Source: JAXLYE01 sp046351595
GTDB taxonomy: Bacteria > Myxococcota_A > Polyangia > Palsa-1104 > JAEUJZ01
Length of the DNA: 64,000 nucleotides
Direction of reading: 5' to 3'
Assembly: GCA_046351595.1 (NCBI GenBank)
Contig: JAXLYE010000003.1
Span: 1,178,001-1,242,000, forward strand
Part shown: piece after piece, positions 1 through 9,579 of the stretch
How positions within the stretch are numbered: position 1 is the first letter of the stretch
Layout of the letters: each line of letters begins with the position of its first letter
Notes under the pieces: model-generated
The model's input: the letters and a program-made list of their open reading frames with translations, nothing else
What the model was told of the DNA's origin: nothing
The model's database searches: none
Translations under genes and position numbers: made by a program

Positions 1-135
1 TCGACCGAGGTCCAGTCGCCGATCAACTTCAGCTTCAGCATCGGCATCAAGCCGCAGCCGGTCGCCCAGACCATCCACATCTCCACCGGTGAGGGGAAGA
101 ACGTGGTCAAGGCCTGGGGCATCGCGCAGAGCTGA
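1..135 (+). CDS. 3' end of an unidentified gene (partial), upstream of tssK
   Basis: Frame 1 is open from the first base to a TGA at 133-135 and gives 44 residues ending in VKAWGIAQS. The beta-strand-rich composition (INFSFSIGIKP, QTIHISTGEG) suggests the last domain of a structural protein. It sits 68 bp upstream of tssK on the same strand, so it is probably the preceding gene of the T6SS operon. Too little is present to assign a family. Confidence 0.45.
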   Translation, partial: STEVQSPINFSFSIGIKPQPVAQTIHISTGEGKNVVKAWGIAQS

Positions 136-203
136 TCAGCCTGCGGGTCCGCGGCCGGCGGGGGTCGCTCGCCGCGCCGCGGATCTGCGCCGCCTTCAAC
201 CAC

Positions 204-1241
204 ATGGGAAAATTTCAGTACAAGCTGGCGCCGCTCCGCTGGTACCTCGGGCAGACGCTCCTGCCCGAGCACTTCAATACCCAGCAGGTGGCGATCGCCG
301 ACGAGATCCGCCTGCGCGCCGCGATCGCGGGCCTGCCGGGCTTCGGCGTGGCGCGGCTCTCGTGGAACGAGGCGTCGCTGCGCAGCGGCACGCTCTCGAT
401 CAGCGAGCTGACCGTGGTGCTGCCCGACGGGCGCATCGTCGACGTGCCGGGCAACGCGACGCTCGACTCGTTCTCGCTGGCGCAGACCGGATCGTCGCGC
501 GCGACCGTCTACCTGCACCTCCTGAAGGAGACCACGAGCCCGTCCGGCAACGAGGTCTACGCCAAGGACCCGCCGGTGGTGCAGCGCGTGATGTACCGGC
601 TGCAGCTGTCGGTGGCGCAGGTCCTGCCGAACAGCGACATGCCGTTCCGGCTGGCCGAGTTCAAGAGCGAGAGCGGCAAGTGGAGCCTGTCGAGCGACGT
701 GCTGCCGCCGCTCTTGCAGGTCGGCGAGAACCCGTTCTTGAGCGAGACGATCGAGGGCCTGGTGCGGGCGCTGCTCGGCTTCCGGCCGCAGCTCGAGCAG
801 GAGCTGACCGAGAGCCTGTACCGCACGGATCGCATCGCCGCGGTGCGCCGCTGCTTGAACGAGGTCTGCCGCACGCTGTCGCACCTGGAGGACCTGAAGT
901 TCGGCGTGCACCGCCACCCGTTTTTCCTGTTCGACGCGCTGCGCAACCTGTACTTCGAGGTCTGCAGCTTCCACGAGTCCCTGCCGGCCGAGAGCGTCGT
1001 CGCCTACCGCCACGAGCAGCTCGCGGAGTGCCTGGGGGTGCTGCTGCGCGAGAAGCACTCCCCCGTCGAGGACTACCCCAAATCATTCCCCAAGGCGATG
1101 CAACGGCTTGCAGGTCAAGGGCGTAGGGTTGGGGAGCGACGCGCTCGTCGTTCAGGGGGCGAGGAGCGCCGCTGCGTGCTTGGGACTTCAGGAACGGGAC
1201 ACTGGACGTTCCTCGGGCTGGCGCGCCGGCGAAAGGCGTAG
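204..1241 (+). CDS. tssK: TssK N-terminal part (T6SS baseplate subunit, gene split by an insertion)
   Basis: TssK is the cytoplasmic T6SS baseplate subunit that links the TssEFG-VgrG wedge to the TssLM membrane complex. Residues 13-30 carry the family start (RWYLGQTLLPEHFNTQQ), and YRHEQLAECLGVLLRE at about 268-283 matches the region just before the C-terminal domain. After E283 the similarity stops: the last ~60 residues are arginine-rich and unlike any TssK. The missing C-terminal domain is found at 9718-10146. Joining the two at G-V/A-L-L-R-E gives about 419 residues, near normal TssK length. No strong ribosome site precedes the ATG at 204. The frame is intact to 1241, so a truncated protein could still be made. 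Identity of the N-part is firm; function is doubtful. Confidence 0.85.
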   Translation: MGKFQYKLAPLRWYLGQTLLPEHFNTQQVAIADEIRLRAAIAGLPGFGVARLSWNEASLRSGTLSISELTVVLPDGRIVDVPGNATLDSFSLAQTGSSRATVYLHLLKETTSPSGNEVYAKDPPVVQRVMYRLQLSVAQVLPNSDMPFRLAEFKSESGKWSLSSDVLPPLLQVGENPFLSETIEGLVRALLGFRPQLEQELTESLYRTDRIAAVRRCLNEVCRTLSHLEDLKFGVHRHPFFLFDALRNLYFEVCSFHESLPAESVVAYRHEQLAECLGVLLREKHSPVEDYPKSFPKAMQRLAGQGRRVGERRARRSGGEERRCVLGTSGTGHWTFLGLARRRKA

Positions 1242-1437
1242 ACGCCCCGTCACTTGCAGAAGTAAAATCCTCTGGGCTCCGACTCCTGCTGTCCCACCCG
1301 CCTCTATGTTGCTGGCAAATGCAGAGGTGCGCTGACGTGATGTGGAGCAAGCCCGCTGCGGGTATGGCAAGCGAAACGTAGGGGGCCTGAGTTCATGACT
1401 TCATGGCGTTACCGAGCTCACCCCGCTGAGGTGACAG
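1242..1437. other. Non-coding stretch at the left end of the tssK insertion
   Basis: No convincing gene is seen. The sequence is less GC-rich than its surroundings and contains small hairpin-forming pieces (for example GCCCGCTGCGGG near 1350). A GAGGTG ribosome site at 1428-1433 serves the next gene. It could be a remnant of the element that carried the insertion. Confidence 0.35.
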
Positions 1438-1836
1438 ATGATTTACTCTGACGAACCGTGGTTGACGATACACTGGGATGAGTCCTGCCAGGCTGTCCGC
1501 TTGGAGTGGAAGTCCTACGTCGAGGGCGAGCCAGCCAAAGCGGGCCTCAACGCGGGTCTGGAGCTGTTCAAGACCAAGCGCACCAACCGCTGGATTGCCG
1601 ACGTCCGCCGGCTCGGTCCCATCCGCCAGGTCGATCAGCAGTGGGTTGCCGAAGACTGGCACCCGCGCGCCATCGCGGCCGGAGTGCGCTACATGGCGAC
1701 CGTCATTCCCAAGAGCTCGATCGCGCGCTTGTCGGTCAAGCAGCTCCACGGGAAGCTCGGCAACGCCGAATTCATCATCAATAACTTCGACGACCTGGAG
1801 CAGGCGCGCGAGTGGCTCCGTAGTCAGCCCCGATAG
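1438..1836 (+). CDS. STAS/SEC14 (SpoIIAA-like) domain protein
   Basis: This 132-residue protein matches the pattern of small SpoIIAA-like proteins found in Bacteroidetes and myxobacteria: an N-terminal strand pair, then LEWKSYVEGEPAKAGLNAGLELFKT as separate short motifs, a W-x-A-D-x-R-x-L-G core, the W-x-P-R-A-x-A-A-G-V-R region and a C-terminal FDDLEQAREWL. Family members are single-domain cytoplasmic proteins of uncertain role. There is no signal peptide. The start is set by GAGGTG 4 bases before the ATG. It is the first gene of the insertion in tssK. The stop codon lies inside the first unit of an 8-bp tandem repeat. Confidence 0.6.
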   Translation: MIYSDEPWLTIHWDESCQAVRLEWKSYVEGEPAKAGLNAGLELFKTKRTNRWIADVRRLGPIRQVDQQWVAEDWHPRAIAAGVRYMATVIPKSSIARLSVKQLHGKLGNAEFIINNFDDLEQAREWLRSQPR

Positions 1837-1854
1837 GCCGATAGGCCGATAGGC
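1831..1854. repeat. 8-bp tandem repeat, three copies of CGATAGGC
   Basis: Three perfect copies lie at 1831-1838, 1839-1846 and 1847-1854. The stop codon TAG (1834-1836) of the STAS-type gene is in the first copy, so copy-number change would not alter that protein. The repeat sits in the convergent gap between that gene and the GH5 gene. Confidence 0.85.
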
Positions 1855-1899
1855 CGCGGCAGCGCGCTCCACGTGCGGTAGTAACAGCTCGGTGCGCTC

Positions 1900-3114
1900 T
1901 CAGGGAGCGCTGATCCACTGGATGACGGAGGTCCAGTCCGGCGTCGTCCGCACGCCGACCAGCGCCGGATAGCGTGCTGGGATCGCCTTCTTCCAGGTCC
2001 AGAACGACCACCCTGCCGTCGCGTTCGCGGGCCGATCGATCGCGTCGAGCGATGCGCGGATCGAGGCGGGCTGGTTCTCGCCGAACTCGCCGCACAGCAG
2101 CGGGAGGTTGTGGCGCTGGGCGACCGCTGCGTACTTCGCGACGAGCGCCTCCGGTTGCTCGCCAAACCACGTGTACATATGAAAGCTGTACGCGGAGTTT
2201 GGATCGATCGGACCCGAGAACATCGAGAAGTCCCGCGCGGAGTCGCTCCCTTCCAGGATGATCAGGTGCTGGCGGTCGACGTCGCGGATGGCCTTGATGA
2301 TGTCGCGGTACATCACGACCAGATCCTCGCCACGCGGCGGCTCGGGCTCGTTGAGCAGGTCGTAGCCAGCGACGATCGTGCGGCTCGCGTAGCGAGCGGC
2401 GATCGCGCGCCACAGCGCAATCGTGCGGTCCTTCCGATCGGCGGACTGCCATAGGAGCGGCGGCTCGGGATCGGCCGGAAAGCTGGCGGACTGGCCGCCC
2501 GGCGCGGAGTGCAGGTCGAGCACGACGTACACCCGGCTCGCTTCCGCCCAGCCGAGCAGCCGATCGAGGATTGCAAAGCCCCTGCCGTCCGCGAACAGCC
2601 GGTGGTTGAGCGGGACCCGGACCGTATTAAACCCCATGCCCGCGATGGCGGCGAAGTCCTCGGCCGTGATGTAGCGGTCGTAGACCTGCGTCGCGAAAGC
2701 GCTCGTCGCCGATGCTCCGAGCAGATCCGTGAGCCCGGTGCGGATGGTGGTCTCCGTGTTGCGCGACAGGCGCAGGATCTCGCCGCCCCAGATCCACGCC
2801 TCCCAGAGGTACGCCCCGCCGAGGTTCACTCCGACCAGCCGCAGCGGCTCGCCGCGGCCGTCCACGAGCTGCCTCCCGAACTGGTGGACCATCGGGTTCG
2901 TCGCTCCGGGCTCCTTGCTGGGGCTGGCCGGAGGCCGCGCCGCCGCCGCCTTCAGGACGTCTGCTACGCGGGTGTCCACCACGTTCTGGCTGAACGGGAG
3001 CGCCTCGGAAAACTCCCGCGCGCCGCGCTCGGCCTGACGCACCGTCGGCCGCTTGTGACCACACGCGGACATCAGCGCCAGCACAACAGACAAGGTGAGG
3101 GCTCGTTCAAGCAT
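1900..3114 (-). CDS. Glycoside hydrolase family 5 lipoprotein (endoglucanase/mannanase-like)
   Basis: Hydrolyses beta-linked polysaccharides outside the cytoplasm. The 404-residue protein begins with a lipoprotein signal ending LMSAC (lipidated Cys18), followed by a ~55-residue linker and a GH5-type TIM barrel from about residue 75. Visible landmarks are the strand-4 acid in LLNEPEP (E256), the strand-7 nucleophile in GEFGE (E343), LDLHSAPGG at 199-207 and FHMYTW at 311-316. The catalytic pair is intact. The exact substrate cannot be read from sequence. The gene is alone on its strand within the insertion and points towards the STAS-type gene. Confidence 0.85.
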   Translation of the reverse strand: MLERALTLSVVLALMSACGHKRPTVRQAERGAREFSEALPFSQNVVDTRVADVLKAAAARPPASPSKEPGATNPMVHQFGRQLVDGRGEPLRLVGVNLGGAYLWEAWIWGGEILRLSRNTETTIRTGLTDLLGASATSAFATQVYDRYITAEDFAAIAGMGFNTVRVPLNHRLFADGRGFAILDRLLGWAEASRVYVVLDLHSAPGGQSASFPADPEPPLLWQSADRKDRTIALWRAIAARYASRTIVAGYDLLNEPEPPRGEDLVVMYRDIIKAIRDVDRQHLIILEGSDSARDFSMFSGPIDPNSAYSFHMYTWFGEQPEALVAKYAAVAQRHNLPLLCGEFGENQPASIRASLDAIDRPANATAGWSFWTWKKAIPARYPALVGVRTTPDWTSVIQWISAP

Positions 3115-3423
3115 GCATTGAGCATACGAGGGACTTCGAACGGCCGCTCTGCCGACCCGCGACGTTTTTCACCGTAGCTCGTGCTCAACCGTGCCAGGCC
3201 CAGACACGGATCGGTGCGGGTCCGGTGCGGGTCCTGCTTCGTGGAAGGAGCGGCTGCGGTTCGCTCCCCGAGGCGCCAGCGAGCATCCTAGGCTCTGGCT
3301 TGCTCTATCTGTCCGGTTGCAAAGAGGATCCTCCCTTCCTCCCTCGCCTGGCGAGGCGCAAGGTATACTGAGCGCCTCTGGATTCCTGCTCTCCGCCGTT
3401 GGTAGTACTTTGAGGAGTGATGG
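3115..3423. other. Divergent promoter region between GH5 and metallopeptidase genes
   Basis: This 309-bp gap separates two divergent genes and should hold promoters for both. On the + strand a TATACT box at 3364-3369 looks like a -10 element, about 55 bases before the metallopeptidase start, with no good -35 element at the usual distance. A GAGGAG ribosome site lies at 3412-3417. I see no coding capacity with support. Confidence 0.4.
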
Positions 3424-4347
3424 ATGCCCTATGTATTCTCAGGAGCTGAGAGAACCTGGTACCAAGGACAAGAGAACGGCCAGTGGAGCAACTCCATGCC
3501 GTGGGGCACGATCGCTCCTGAAACCAGGACGATCGCAGGCGTGACGTGCAGGATCTACAAGGCGGCGACAGAGACGGCCAAGCACGCCCGCGCCAAGCTG
3601 GAGACGCTCAAGACTGCGATCCAGGGGCTGCAGGCTGCGGGGCTCATGTTCACAAACGCCGACGTGCACAAGTTCAAGGTCGGGCTCTATGACACCGGGC
3701 CGTCGCGCGGGCTCGTCTACTTCAAGGGCGCAAATCCGCTGCCGGTCGTCGTCCTGCAGCTCGGCAACCGTGTCAGCGAGCACGTAAAAGCAGGCAGCCT
3801 GCGCGCCGCCAGCGCGACCGCGGGCGGAGAGACCGCGACGCCGCCGCGGGTGGTCGCCGACCGCGTCTACGACTACTACAAGGCGGCCAAGTTCATCTCG
3901 CCGAAAGACAAGTGCCAGCTCGCGCAGGCGTATCACGAGCTTGGGCACATCATGCACCAGCTCAACAGCCCCAGCGAATACATACTCAACGCCGACTGCG
4001 CGTCGGGAAACATGGCCACCGCGGCGCACACCAACCGCTCGAACCAGCTCGCCCAGGTCGTGGCCGAGGGCAAGGCGCACGTCAGCCAGTACGCCGGGAC
4101 CACCGGCGACCTCAAGTCGCTGAACGAGTACGTGGCCGAGGTCTTTGCCGGCATCATGATGGGAGTCGACTGGAATCTGGTCGACGGCACCGGCAACGTC
4201 ATGGCGGAGTACACGGCGCTCGGCGGTCCGGCCGTGCCGCACGTACCGGGCACGATCTCGCGGCTCGCCACGTTCACCACCCAGGACTGTCACTGCCCAG
4301 GCGCCGGCAACGGCACCTGGGGACACGGCGCGAAGGTCACCTGGTAG
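3424..4347 (+). CDS. Putative zinc metallopeptidase (HELGH), possible toxin/effector
   Basis: The 307-residue protein has the zincin motif HELGH at residues 171-175 and a downstream LNEYVAEVFAG segment (233-242), whose E235 or E239 could be the third zinc ligand. The spacing of about 60-65 residues and the N-E-x-x-A-E pattern resemble gluzincin-type toxins such as the anthrax lethal factor family more than thermolysin. There is no signal peptide or membrane segment, so any export would need a specialised system. The C-terminus is rich in Gly and ends in a short Cys/His patch (TTQDCHCPG). The start is set by GAGGAG six bases before the ATG. I do not recognise the exact family. It lies inside the insertion in tssK, which makes an effector role worth testing. 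Confidence 0.6.
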   Translation: MPYVFSGAERTWYQGQENGQWSNSMPWGTIAPETRTIAGVTCRIYKAATETAKHARAKLETLKTAIQGLQAAGLMFTNADVHKFKVGLYDTGPSRGLVYFKGANPLPVVVLQLGNRVSEHVKAGSLRAASATAGGETATPPRVVADRVYDYYKAAKFISPKDKCQLAQAYHELGHIMHQLNSPSEYILNADCASGNMATAAHTNRSNQLAQVVAEGKAHVSQYAGTTGDLKSLNEYVAEVFAGIMMGVDWNLVDGTGNVMAEYTALGGPAVPHVPGTISRLATFTTQDCHCPGAGNGTWGHGAKVTW

Positions 4348-4642
4348 CTCGACGGGCGGTCCGGCCGGCGCGGCTCTCTGCCTCGGCACGCACGCGGTCA
4401 GCAAGGGCTGGGAGGGCTACACGGTCCCATAGGCGAAAAGGGTCCGTTCCCCAGCGCTTCCCCGACGCCCGATCCACCTGTTTTCTCGACGGAGAGTAGG
4501 AGGGTGCGCTGCTGCGCGAGCAGCGACCTGTCGTCGCGGTGCGGGGCGGTTCGTTCCCCGCGGTGGCGGGGCGGCTCGCAGCGGGCGGGTCCGAGCGGGG
4601 AAGGGGGCAGCGCCTGCAGGCGGGCGCCGGGCGCTCGGCGCG
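4348..4642. other. Intergenic region with one copy of the insertion-boundary motif
   Basis: No supported gene lies in this 295-bp gap between convergent genes. It contains the hairpin repeat at 4503-4525 and GC-rich inverted segments including GTTCCCCGCGG near 4551. Confidence 0.5.
4503..4525. repeat. Boundary motif copy 1, hairpin-forming
   Basis: The 19-bp string GGTGCGCTGCTGCGCGAGC (4503-4521) is identical to copies at 8628 and 9718. Here it continues AGCGA, so CGCTGCT and AGCAGCG form a perfect 7-bp stem with a 5-base loop at 4507-4525. It lies about 120 bp beyond the stop of the C25 peptidase gene. A preceding CTCGACGG is also shared with the copy at 8628. Confidence 0.75.
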
Positions 4643-7600
4643 CTACTTCGCGCCGTCTTCGATCTCGTCGAGGGTCGTCTCCCAGCGGCCCAGGCGGAAG
4701 CGCTCGATGGTGCCGCCGCTGTCCGCGGTGTCGACGCAGAGCAGCAGCGGCTTGTCCGCCAGGTGGGCGCTGACCGCGGCGCCGACGATCAGCTCGTAGT
4801 CCGGCAGGCTGCGCAGCGCAAAGTAGCTGCGCTCGCGGGCCGCGCCGCTGTCGCCCGTCCGCAGGCGGATGAGGGTGCGATCGGGCGCGCCGTGCTGGTG
4901 CAGGACCGCCGCCACCTGGCCGCGCAGCCACACCGGCTCGGTGACGGACTCAGTGTCCAGAAAGGGGATGAAGCCGGGGGCCGAGATGGTGAGCGCGAGC
5001 TCGCCGCGCGCCGCGCCCGTGAGCTGCAGCGTCGCCCGGCCCTCCGCGTCCGTCACCGCGCTGGCGGAGAAGTCGCGCTGCTGGACGTGCACGCACGCGC
5101 CCTGGACCGCGCGCACCGGCCCGAGCGGCAGCCGCTCGCTAACCTGCACCGTGAAGGGCCGACCCTTGCGCGGCGCTGCTTCGTAGCGGACCGACAGCGT
5201 GCGCGGCCGACCGACCCAGACCGGCATCTCGGGATCGCCGATCAGGTTGAGGCTGAAGGCGATCCACTTGTTGAACACGCCCCAGCCGCTCGCGCCGCTG
5301 ACCAGCGCGCAGCGGCTGTCGGCCAGGAGGCCCAGGCTGCACGTCGCGGGCAGGCGCTGGAAGAACGCGAGTTCGAAGTCGTCGCCGACGCCGATCCACG
5401 AGAAGCGGGTGCTGCCGACGTAGGCGACGGCGCCGCCGCGCGGGTTGTGAACGAGGTGCTCGCTGACCGCGTCCTCGACGTCGAACTGGTTGGTGAAGCA
5501 GGAGTCGGCGTAGCCGATGAAGGTCGTGAGGCCGTTGCCGAGCGCCTGCGCCAGACCGGAGTCCAGCCAGCAGCAGCCCGAGGCGGAGCCGTGCCCGGAC
5601 AGGCTGACGAAGTGCTGCGCCTTCTCGAGCGCGTCGCGCACCCGCTCGGAGGAGGCGTGCGCGATGGGCGCGGCCGCCTCCTGCTCCGGCGTCAGGTCGA
5701 ACTCGTCTTCGTACAGGCGCGAGATCTGGTCGATGCGCGGGGAGCTCGCCGCGACCTCGGCGCGCACCGCCTCCTTTCCGGCCATGGACGTGTCCTGCGA
5801 CATGCGATCGAAGACGTAGTGCTGCGGCATGAGCTCCGGCGGCTTGGCGTAGACCACCACCCACTCGGTCGGGTGCGGGACCCGGCGCTTGGGCAACAGC
5901 CCGATGGCCAGGGTGTCGACGCTGGGCGACAGATCGGTGGCGCTGCGCGCGAAGTACCAGCCGTGGCCGCTCGTCGCTGCGTCGAGGTCAAACGGCACCA
6001 GCCGTACGTCCGATTCGCTGATCGCGGCGATGAGGTTCCACTGCAGATCACCGGGGCTCTGGTCGAGGTGGATCAGCGTGTGGTCGCTCTCGGGCTCGTG
6101 GTAGTAGGTGCCGGGGGCGGGCGGGCAGTTCTTGTCCGCCCACAGCCACGTGCTCGGCGAGAAGTTGGCAGAGACCAAGAGCATGCGGCGCGGCCAGTCG
6201 AGATCCAGGAGCTGCCCGCTCGGGTTCCGGAACTGCTCGTAGGCGAGGACCTTGTTGACGAAGGTGTCGGCCTGCTCGGCGCTGGAGACCGGAGCGCGGC
6301 CGACGCTGACGTCGGTCTGGTAGCGGACTCCGTCGAGGTCGTGGTCCCAGCCGTTCTGGCCGTAGAGCCCGTTGTCGATGAGATCCCAGTCGTGCCGGCC
6401 GGGCACGTCGTAGGTTTCGCCGACCAGGCTGGCGTAGTACAGATCCGTGGGCAGCGTATTCCAGGGGTAGATCCACTGCATCGCGGCGTTGATCTCGCGC
6501 TCCGGACCGTTGACGCAGACGAACTGCGTGGGCTCGTCGCTCCGGCGGTCGTAGGAGGCGTCCGTGAAGTACCAGCCGCAGCGATCCGGTCCGGACGTAC
6601 CTTCCTTGTCGAAGGGAATGAGCTGGCCGGTGTCGGGACGGACCAGGCGGTGCTCGGCGCTCGGGCCGGGCCACCAGTCGCCGGGGTTCACGACGTTCAT
6701 CCGCAGGCAGGTGCCGTCAAAGTACGCGGCGTTGTCCGGAGGCGGGTTGGTGGTGCTCAGGTAGATGTTCCCGAGCGCGCCGCCGGCGACGCACCGCACC
6801 GGGATGATGTCGACGTCGCCGCCGAGCAGGACGAACGAGACGCCCCAGCTCGCGTGCGCCCACTTGAGGAAGCTGCGCAGCACCTCCTGCAGATCGCGCG
6901 CGTCCTTGCGGAAGTCGCCGTAGGCTCCGCTGACGATCTCGGAGACCGTGACCAGCCGCGCCGAAAGACCGCGCCGCTGCTTCCACGCCACGAGCCGCAG
7001 GAACGGAGTGACCAGATCGCCGGCGCGCGCGACCGGCCGCATCGCTGCTTCGTCCCAGCACTGGTCGTCCGTGATGATCAGGTAGTCGACCGCCGCGGGC
7101 GCGCGCTCGTCGAGCTCCGCGCGCTCGGGCAGCGCCGGCAGGAGCTCGGGGTTGATGACGAGGCGGCTGGCCAGCTCGTTGCCGCGACGCGCCTGACCGC
7201 GTGAGCGCAGGACGCGTCGGGCGCGCTGCGGCATGCAGCGGACCGTGACCAGGATCTCGGGATGGAACTCGAGCTGACCGTCGATCAGGCGCACCGGGTT
7301 GAGCTCGACCACGGCGACCGGAGCCTCGCCGATCACCTCGGTGCGCAGCAGCCGGGCCACCGGCCGCGGCGCGCGCAGCTCGCGCTCGTAGAGCTCGGGC
7401 CGGGCCGGGGTGAAGCGCGGCGCGCCGATCGGGCGCACGAACGGCTCCTCGGGCCGGCGCAGCACGGAGCGCCGCAGGGTCCCGGCGTGACGAGACAGGA
7501 AGCGCGGATCGATGGGGGCGGTCGCGCTGGCCGGCTCCCCAGGCTCCTTGCGCGTGGCCGCGGCGACCTCGGGGTGCTGCACCGGCGCGATGAGCACGCC

Positions 7601-7855
7601 CTTGCCGGCGACCACGAGGGACTTCTGCGGCCGTCCCTCCGCGGTGGTCGCTTCCTTCCCGGACGGCAGCGCGATGTGCAGGGTCCGGGAGGGCAGGCCC
7701 GGGCTCCCCGGCTCGCCCGCGGTGACGCAGCCCTCCAGCCGGATGACCAGGCCGAGCGCCGTCGGCAGCAGGCTAAGCCCCGCCTCGTCGAAGCGGATGC
7801 TGGCCGAGACGACCTCTTCTCCCTCGATGTTCTCGGTGCGGGCGGACGCTCTCAT
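4643..7855 (-). CDS. C25 family (gingipain-like) cysteine peptidase
   Basis: This 1070-residue protein has the caspase-like fold of family C25. Residues from about 255 to 300 start the catalytic region (DYLIITDDQCW, then VAWKQRRGLSARLVTV). Further marks are LLGGDVDIIPVR, the catalytic His in LSGHGS (H755) and the catalytic Cys in YADSCF (C786). A C-terminal beta-sandwich tail follows, with a PEGA/Ig-like strand pattern (VTDAEGRATLQLTG). The start at 7855 is chosen because GGAGGT precedes it by 8 bases; an upstream in-frame ATG at 7918 lacks one. Unlike classical gingipains I see no signal peptide and no type IX sorting domain. It fills the middle block of the insertion in tssK. Confidence 0.8.
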   Translation of the reverse strand: MRASARTENIEGEEVVSASIRFDEAGLSLLPTALGLVIRLEGCVTAGEPGSPGLPSRTLHIALPSGKEATTAEGRPQKSLVVAGKGVLIAPVQHPEVAAATRKEPGEPASATAPIDPRFLSRHAGTLRRSVLRRPEEPFVRPIGAPRFTPARPELYERELRAPRPVARLLRTEVIGEAPVAVVELNPVRLIDGQLEFHPEILVTVRCMPQRARRVLRSRGQARRGNELASRLVINPELLPALPERAELDERAPAAVDYLIITDDQCWDEAAMRPVARAGDLVTPFLRLVAWKQRRGLSARLVTVSEIVSGAYGDFRKDARDLQEVLRSFLKWAHASWGVSFVLLGGDVDIIPVRCVAGGALGNIYLSTTNPPPDNAAYFDGTCLRMNVVNPGDWWPGPSAEHRLVRPDTGQLIPFDKEGTSGPDRCGWYFTDASYDRRSDEPTQFVCVNGPEREINAAMQWIYPWNTLPTDLYYASLVGETYDVPGRHDWDLIDNGLYGQNGWDHDLDGVRYQTDVSVGRAPVSSAEQADTFVNKVLAYEQFRNPSGQLLDLDWPRRMLLVSANFSPSTWLWADKNCPPAPGTYYHEPESDHTLIHLDQSPGDLQWNLIAAISESDVRLVPFDLDAATSGHGWYFARSATDLSPSVDTLAIGLLPKRRVPHPTEWVVVYAKPPELMPQHYVFDRMSQDTSMAGKEAVRAEVAASSPRIDQISRLYEDEFDLTPEQEAAAPIAHASSERVRDALEKAQHFVSLSGHGSASGCCWLDSGLAQALGNGLTTFIGYADSCFTNQFDVEDAVSEHLVHNPRGGAVAYVGSTRFSWIGVGDDFELAFFQRLPATCSLGLLADSRCALVSGASGWGVFNKWIAFSLNLIGDPEMPVWVGRPRTLSVRYEAAPRKGRPFTVQVSERLPLGPVRAVQGACVHVQQRDFSASAVTDAEGRATLQLTGAARGELALTISAPGFIPFLDTESVTEPVWLRGQVAAVLHQHGAPDRTLIRLRTGDSGAARERSYFALRSLPDYELIVGAAVSAHLADKPLLLCVDTADSGGTIERFRLGRWETTLDEIEDGAK

Positions 7856-8056
7856 GATCGCGGACCTCCGGAGCAGCGCGCAGCTGCAAGCTCTGGGAAG
7901 CAGCAATGCGCAGGCCACGCGGCGCTCCGAATGGCGTCACCGCGTCCGTTTTGGCGACGGCGCGGTCCGTGTCACCGCCGCGTGCCGCGCGGGCTCGATC
8001 GGTAACGGCGGCGCGGGTGCAGCGAGAACGCCGCTTTGAGCTCTCGGTCGCGCGAG
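7856..8056. other. Intergenic region between C25 peptidase and YXWGXW lipoprotein genes
   Basis: About 200 bp upstream of the C25 gene on the minus strand. Apart from the GGAGGT ribosome site beside 7855 I see no feature with support. Confidence 0.4.
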
Positions 8057-8413
8057 CTAGGGAGCGGCCGGGACCCACTGGCCCGGCACCAGGTGCCAGG
8101 TGCCACCCGGGGACTGCTCCCAGTGTGCCGGGGCCCAGCGATAGCCGGGGTAGTCGGGGATCCAGCGCCCGTCGACCCAGACCCACGAGCGCTCGTCATG
8201 GACCCAGTAGCCGGGCTGCCAGGTGAAGCCGGAGCGCGGCGGCGGCATGACGACCACGCGCGGCGGCGGCGGGCTGGCGGCGCTGACCACGGCGGCGGTG
8301 ATGATCGCGGTCCCGACCACTGCGGTGAGCAGACCGAGCGGACCACGGAAGCAGCCCGACGACAGGAGCGTCAGGCCGAGCAGGGGAATCGTCAGCTTGG
8401 AGAGGAAACGCAT
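8057..8413 (-). CDS. YXWGXW repeat-containing lipoprotein
   Basis: This 118-residue protein has a lipoprotein signal ending LLSSGC (Cys21), a hydrophobic Ala/Val stretch (LLTAVVGTAIITAAVVSAA) and a Pro-rich linker. It ends with aromatic repeats of the W-x-x-G-x-W type: WQPGYW, WVDGRW, WAPAHW and VPGQW. Such proteins are usually exported and membrane anchored; their function is unknown. It is transcribed towards the C25 peptidase gene and could be co-expressed with it, although about 200 bp separate them. Confidence 0.75.
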   Translation of the reverse strand: MRFLSKLTIPLLGLTLLSSGCFRGPLGLLTAVVGTAIITAAVVSAASPPPPRVVVMPPPRSGFTWQPGYWVHDERSWVWVDGRWIPDYPGYRWAPAHWEQSPGGTWHLVPGQWVPAAP

Positions 8414-8724
8414 GACGCCTGTTCATGCGATGCGTGTGCCAGGCCGCTTCACGCAGGCGGAGCCGGGCGCGGTGCTCTGTCCGTCCGCTTGTGGAGCGGG
8501 TACGCGGCGCGGCGCGGGTTCCCGGACTGAAACGGGGCGCTACCGGAAGCGCCCGGGCGCAGCGCGGCAAGTTCCCCGCCCGTGTCCCGCTGCGCCGCAG
8601 CCCGGTGTGCTCGACGGCGAGCGCACCGGTGCGCTGCTGCGCGAGCAGCGAGCGGCGCGGCGCCCCGTCGCAGCGCGGCGGAGCCCGGGCCGCGGGGAAC
8701 GGCCGAGGAAGCGCCGCGCCGCGA
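8414..8724. other. Intergenic region with second boundary motif copy
   Basis: This 311-bp GC-rich stretch has no supported gene. It contains the repeat at 8628-8650 and several inverted GC tracts (AGTTCCCCGCC near 8569 and CCGCGGGGAAC near 8690). Confidence 0.45.
8628..8650. repeat. Boundary motif copy 2, hairpin-forming
   Basis: Identical to the copy at 4503 over 23 bases starting GGTGCGCTGC, including the AGCGA extension that completes a 7-bp stem and 5-base loop (8632-8650). Both copies follow a CTCGACGG string within about 20 bases. It lies 75 bp beyond the stop of the dienelactone hydrolase gene. Confidence 0.75.
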
Positions 8725-9567
<843 letters not shown>

Positions 9568-9579
9568 TGAGCACCTCCT

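Noticed and set aside
1090..1437. Resemblance of short pieces to group II intron or transposon ends
   Set aside because: No reverse transcriptase, transposase, domain V hairpin or terminal inverted repeat could be recognised; the similarity is limited to a few bases.
1831..1854. 8-bp tandem repeat as a phase-variation switch for the STAS-type gene
   Set aside because: The stop codon is in the first repeat unit, so change in copy number would not affect the reading frame.
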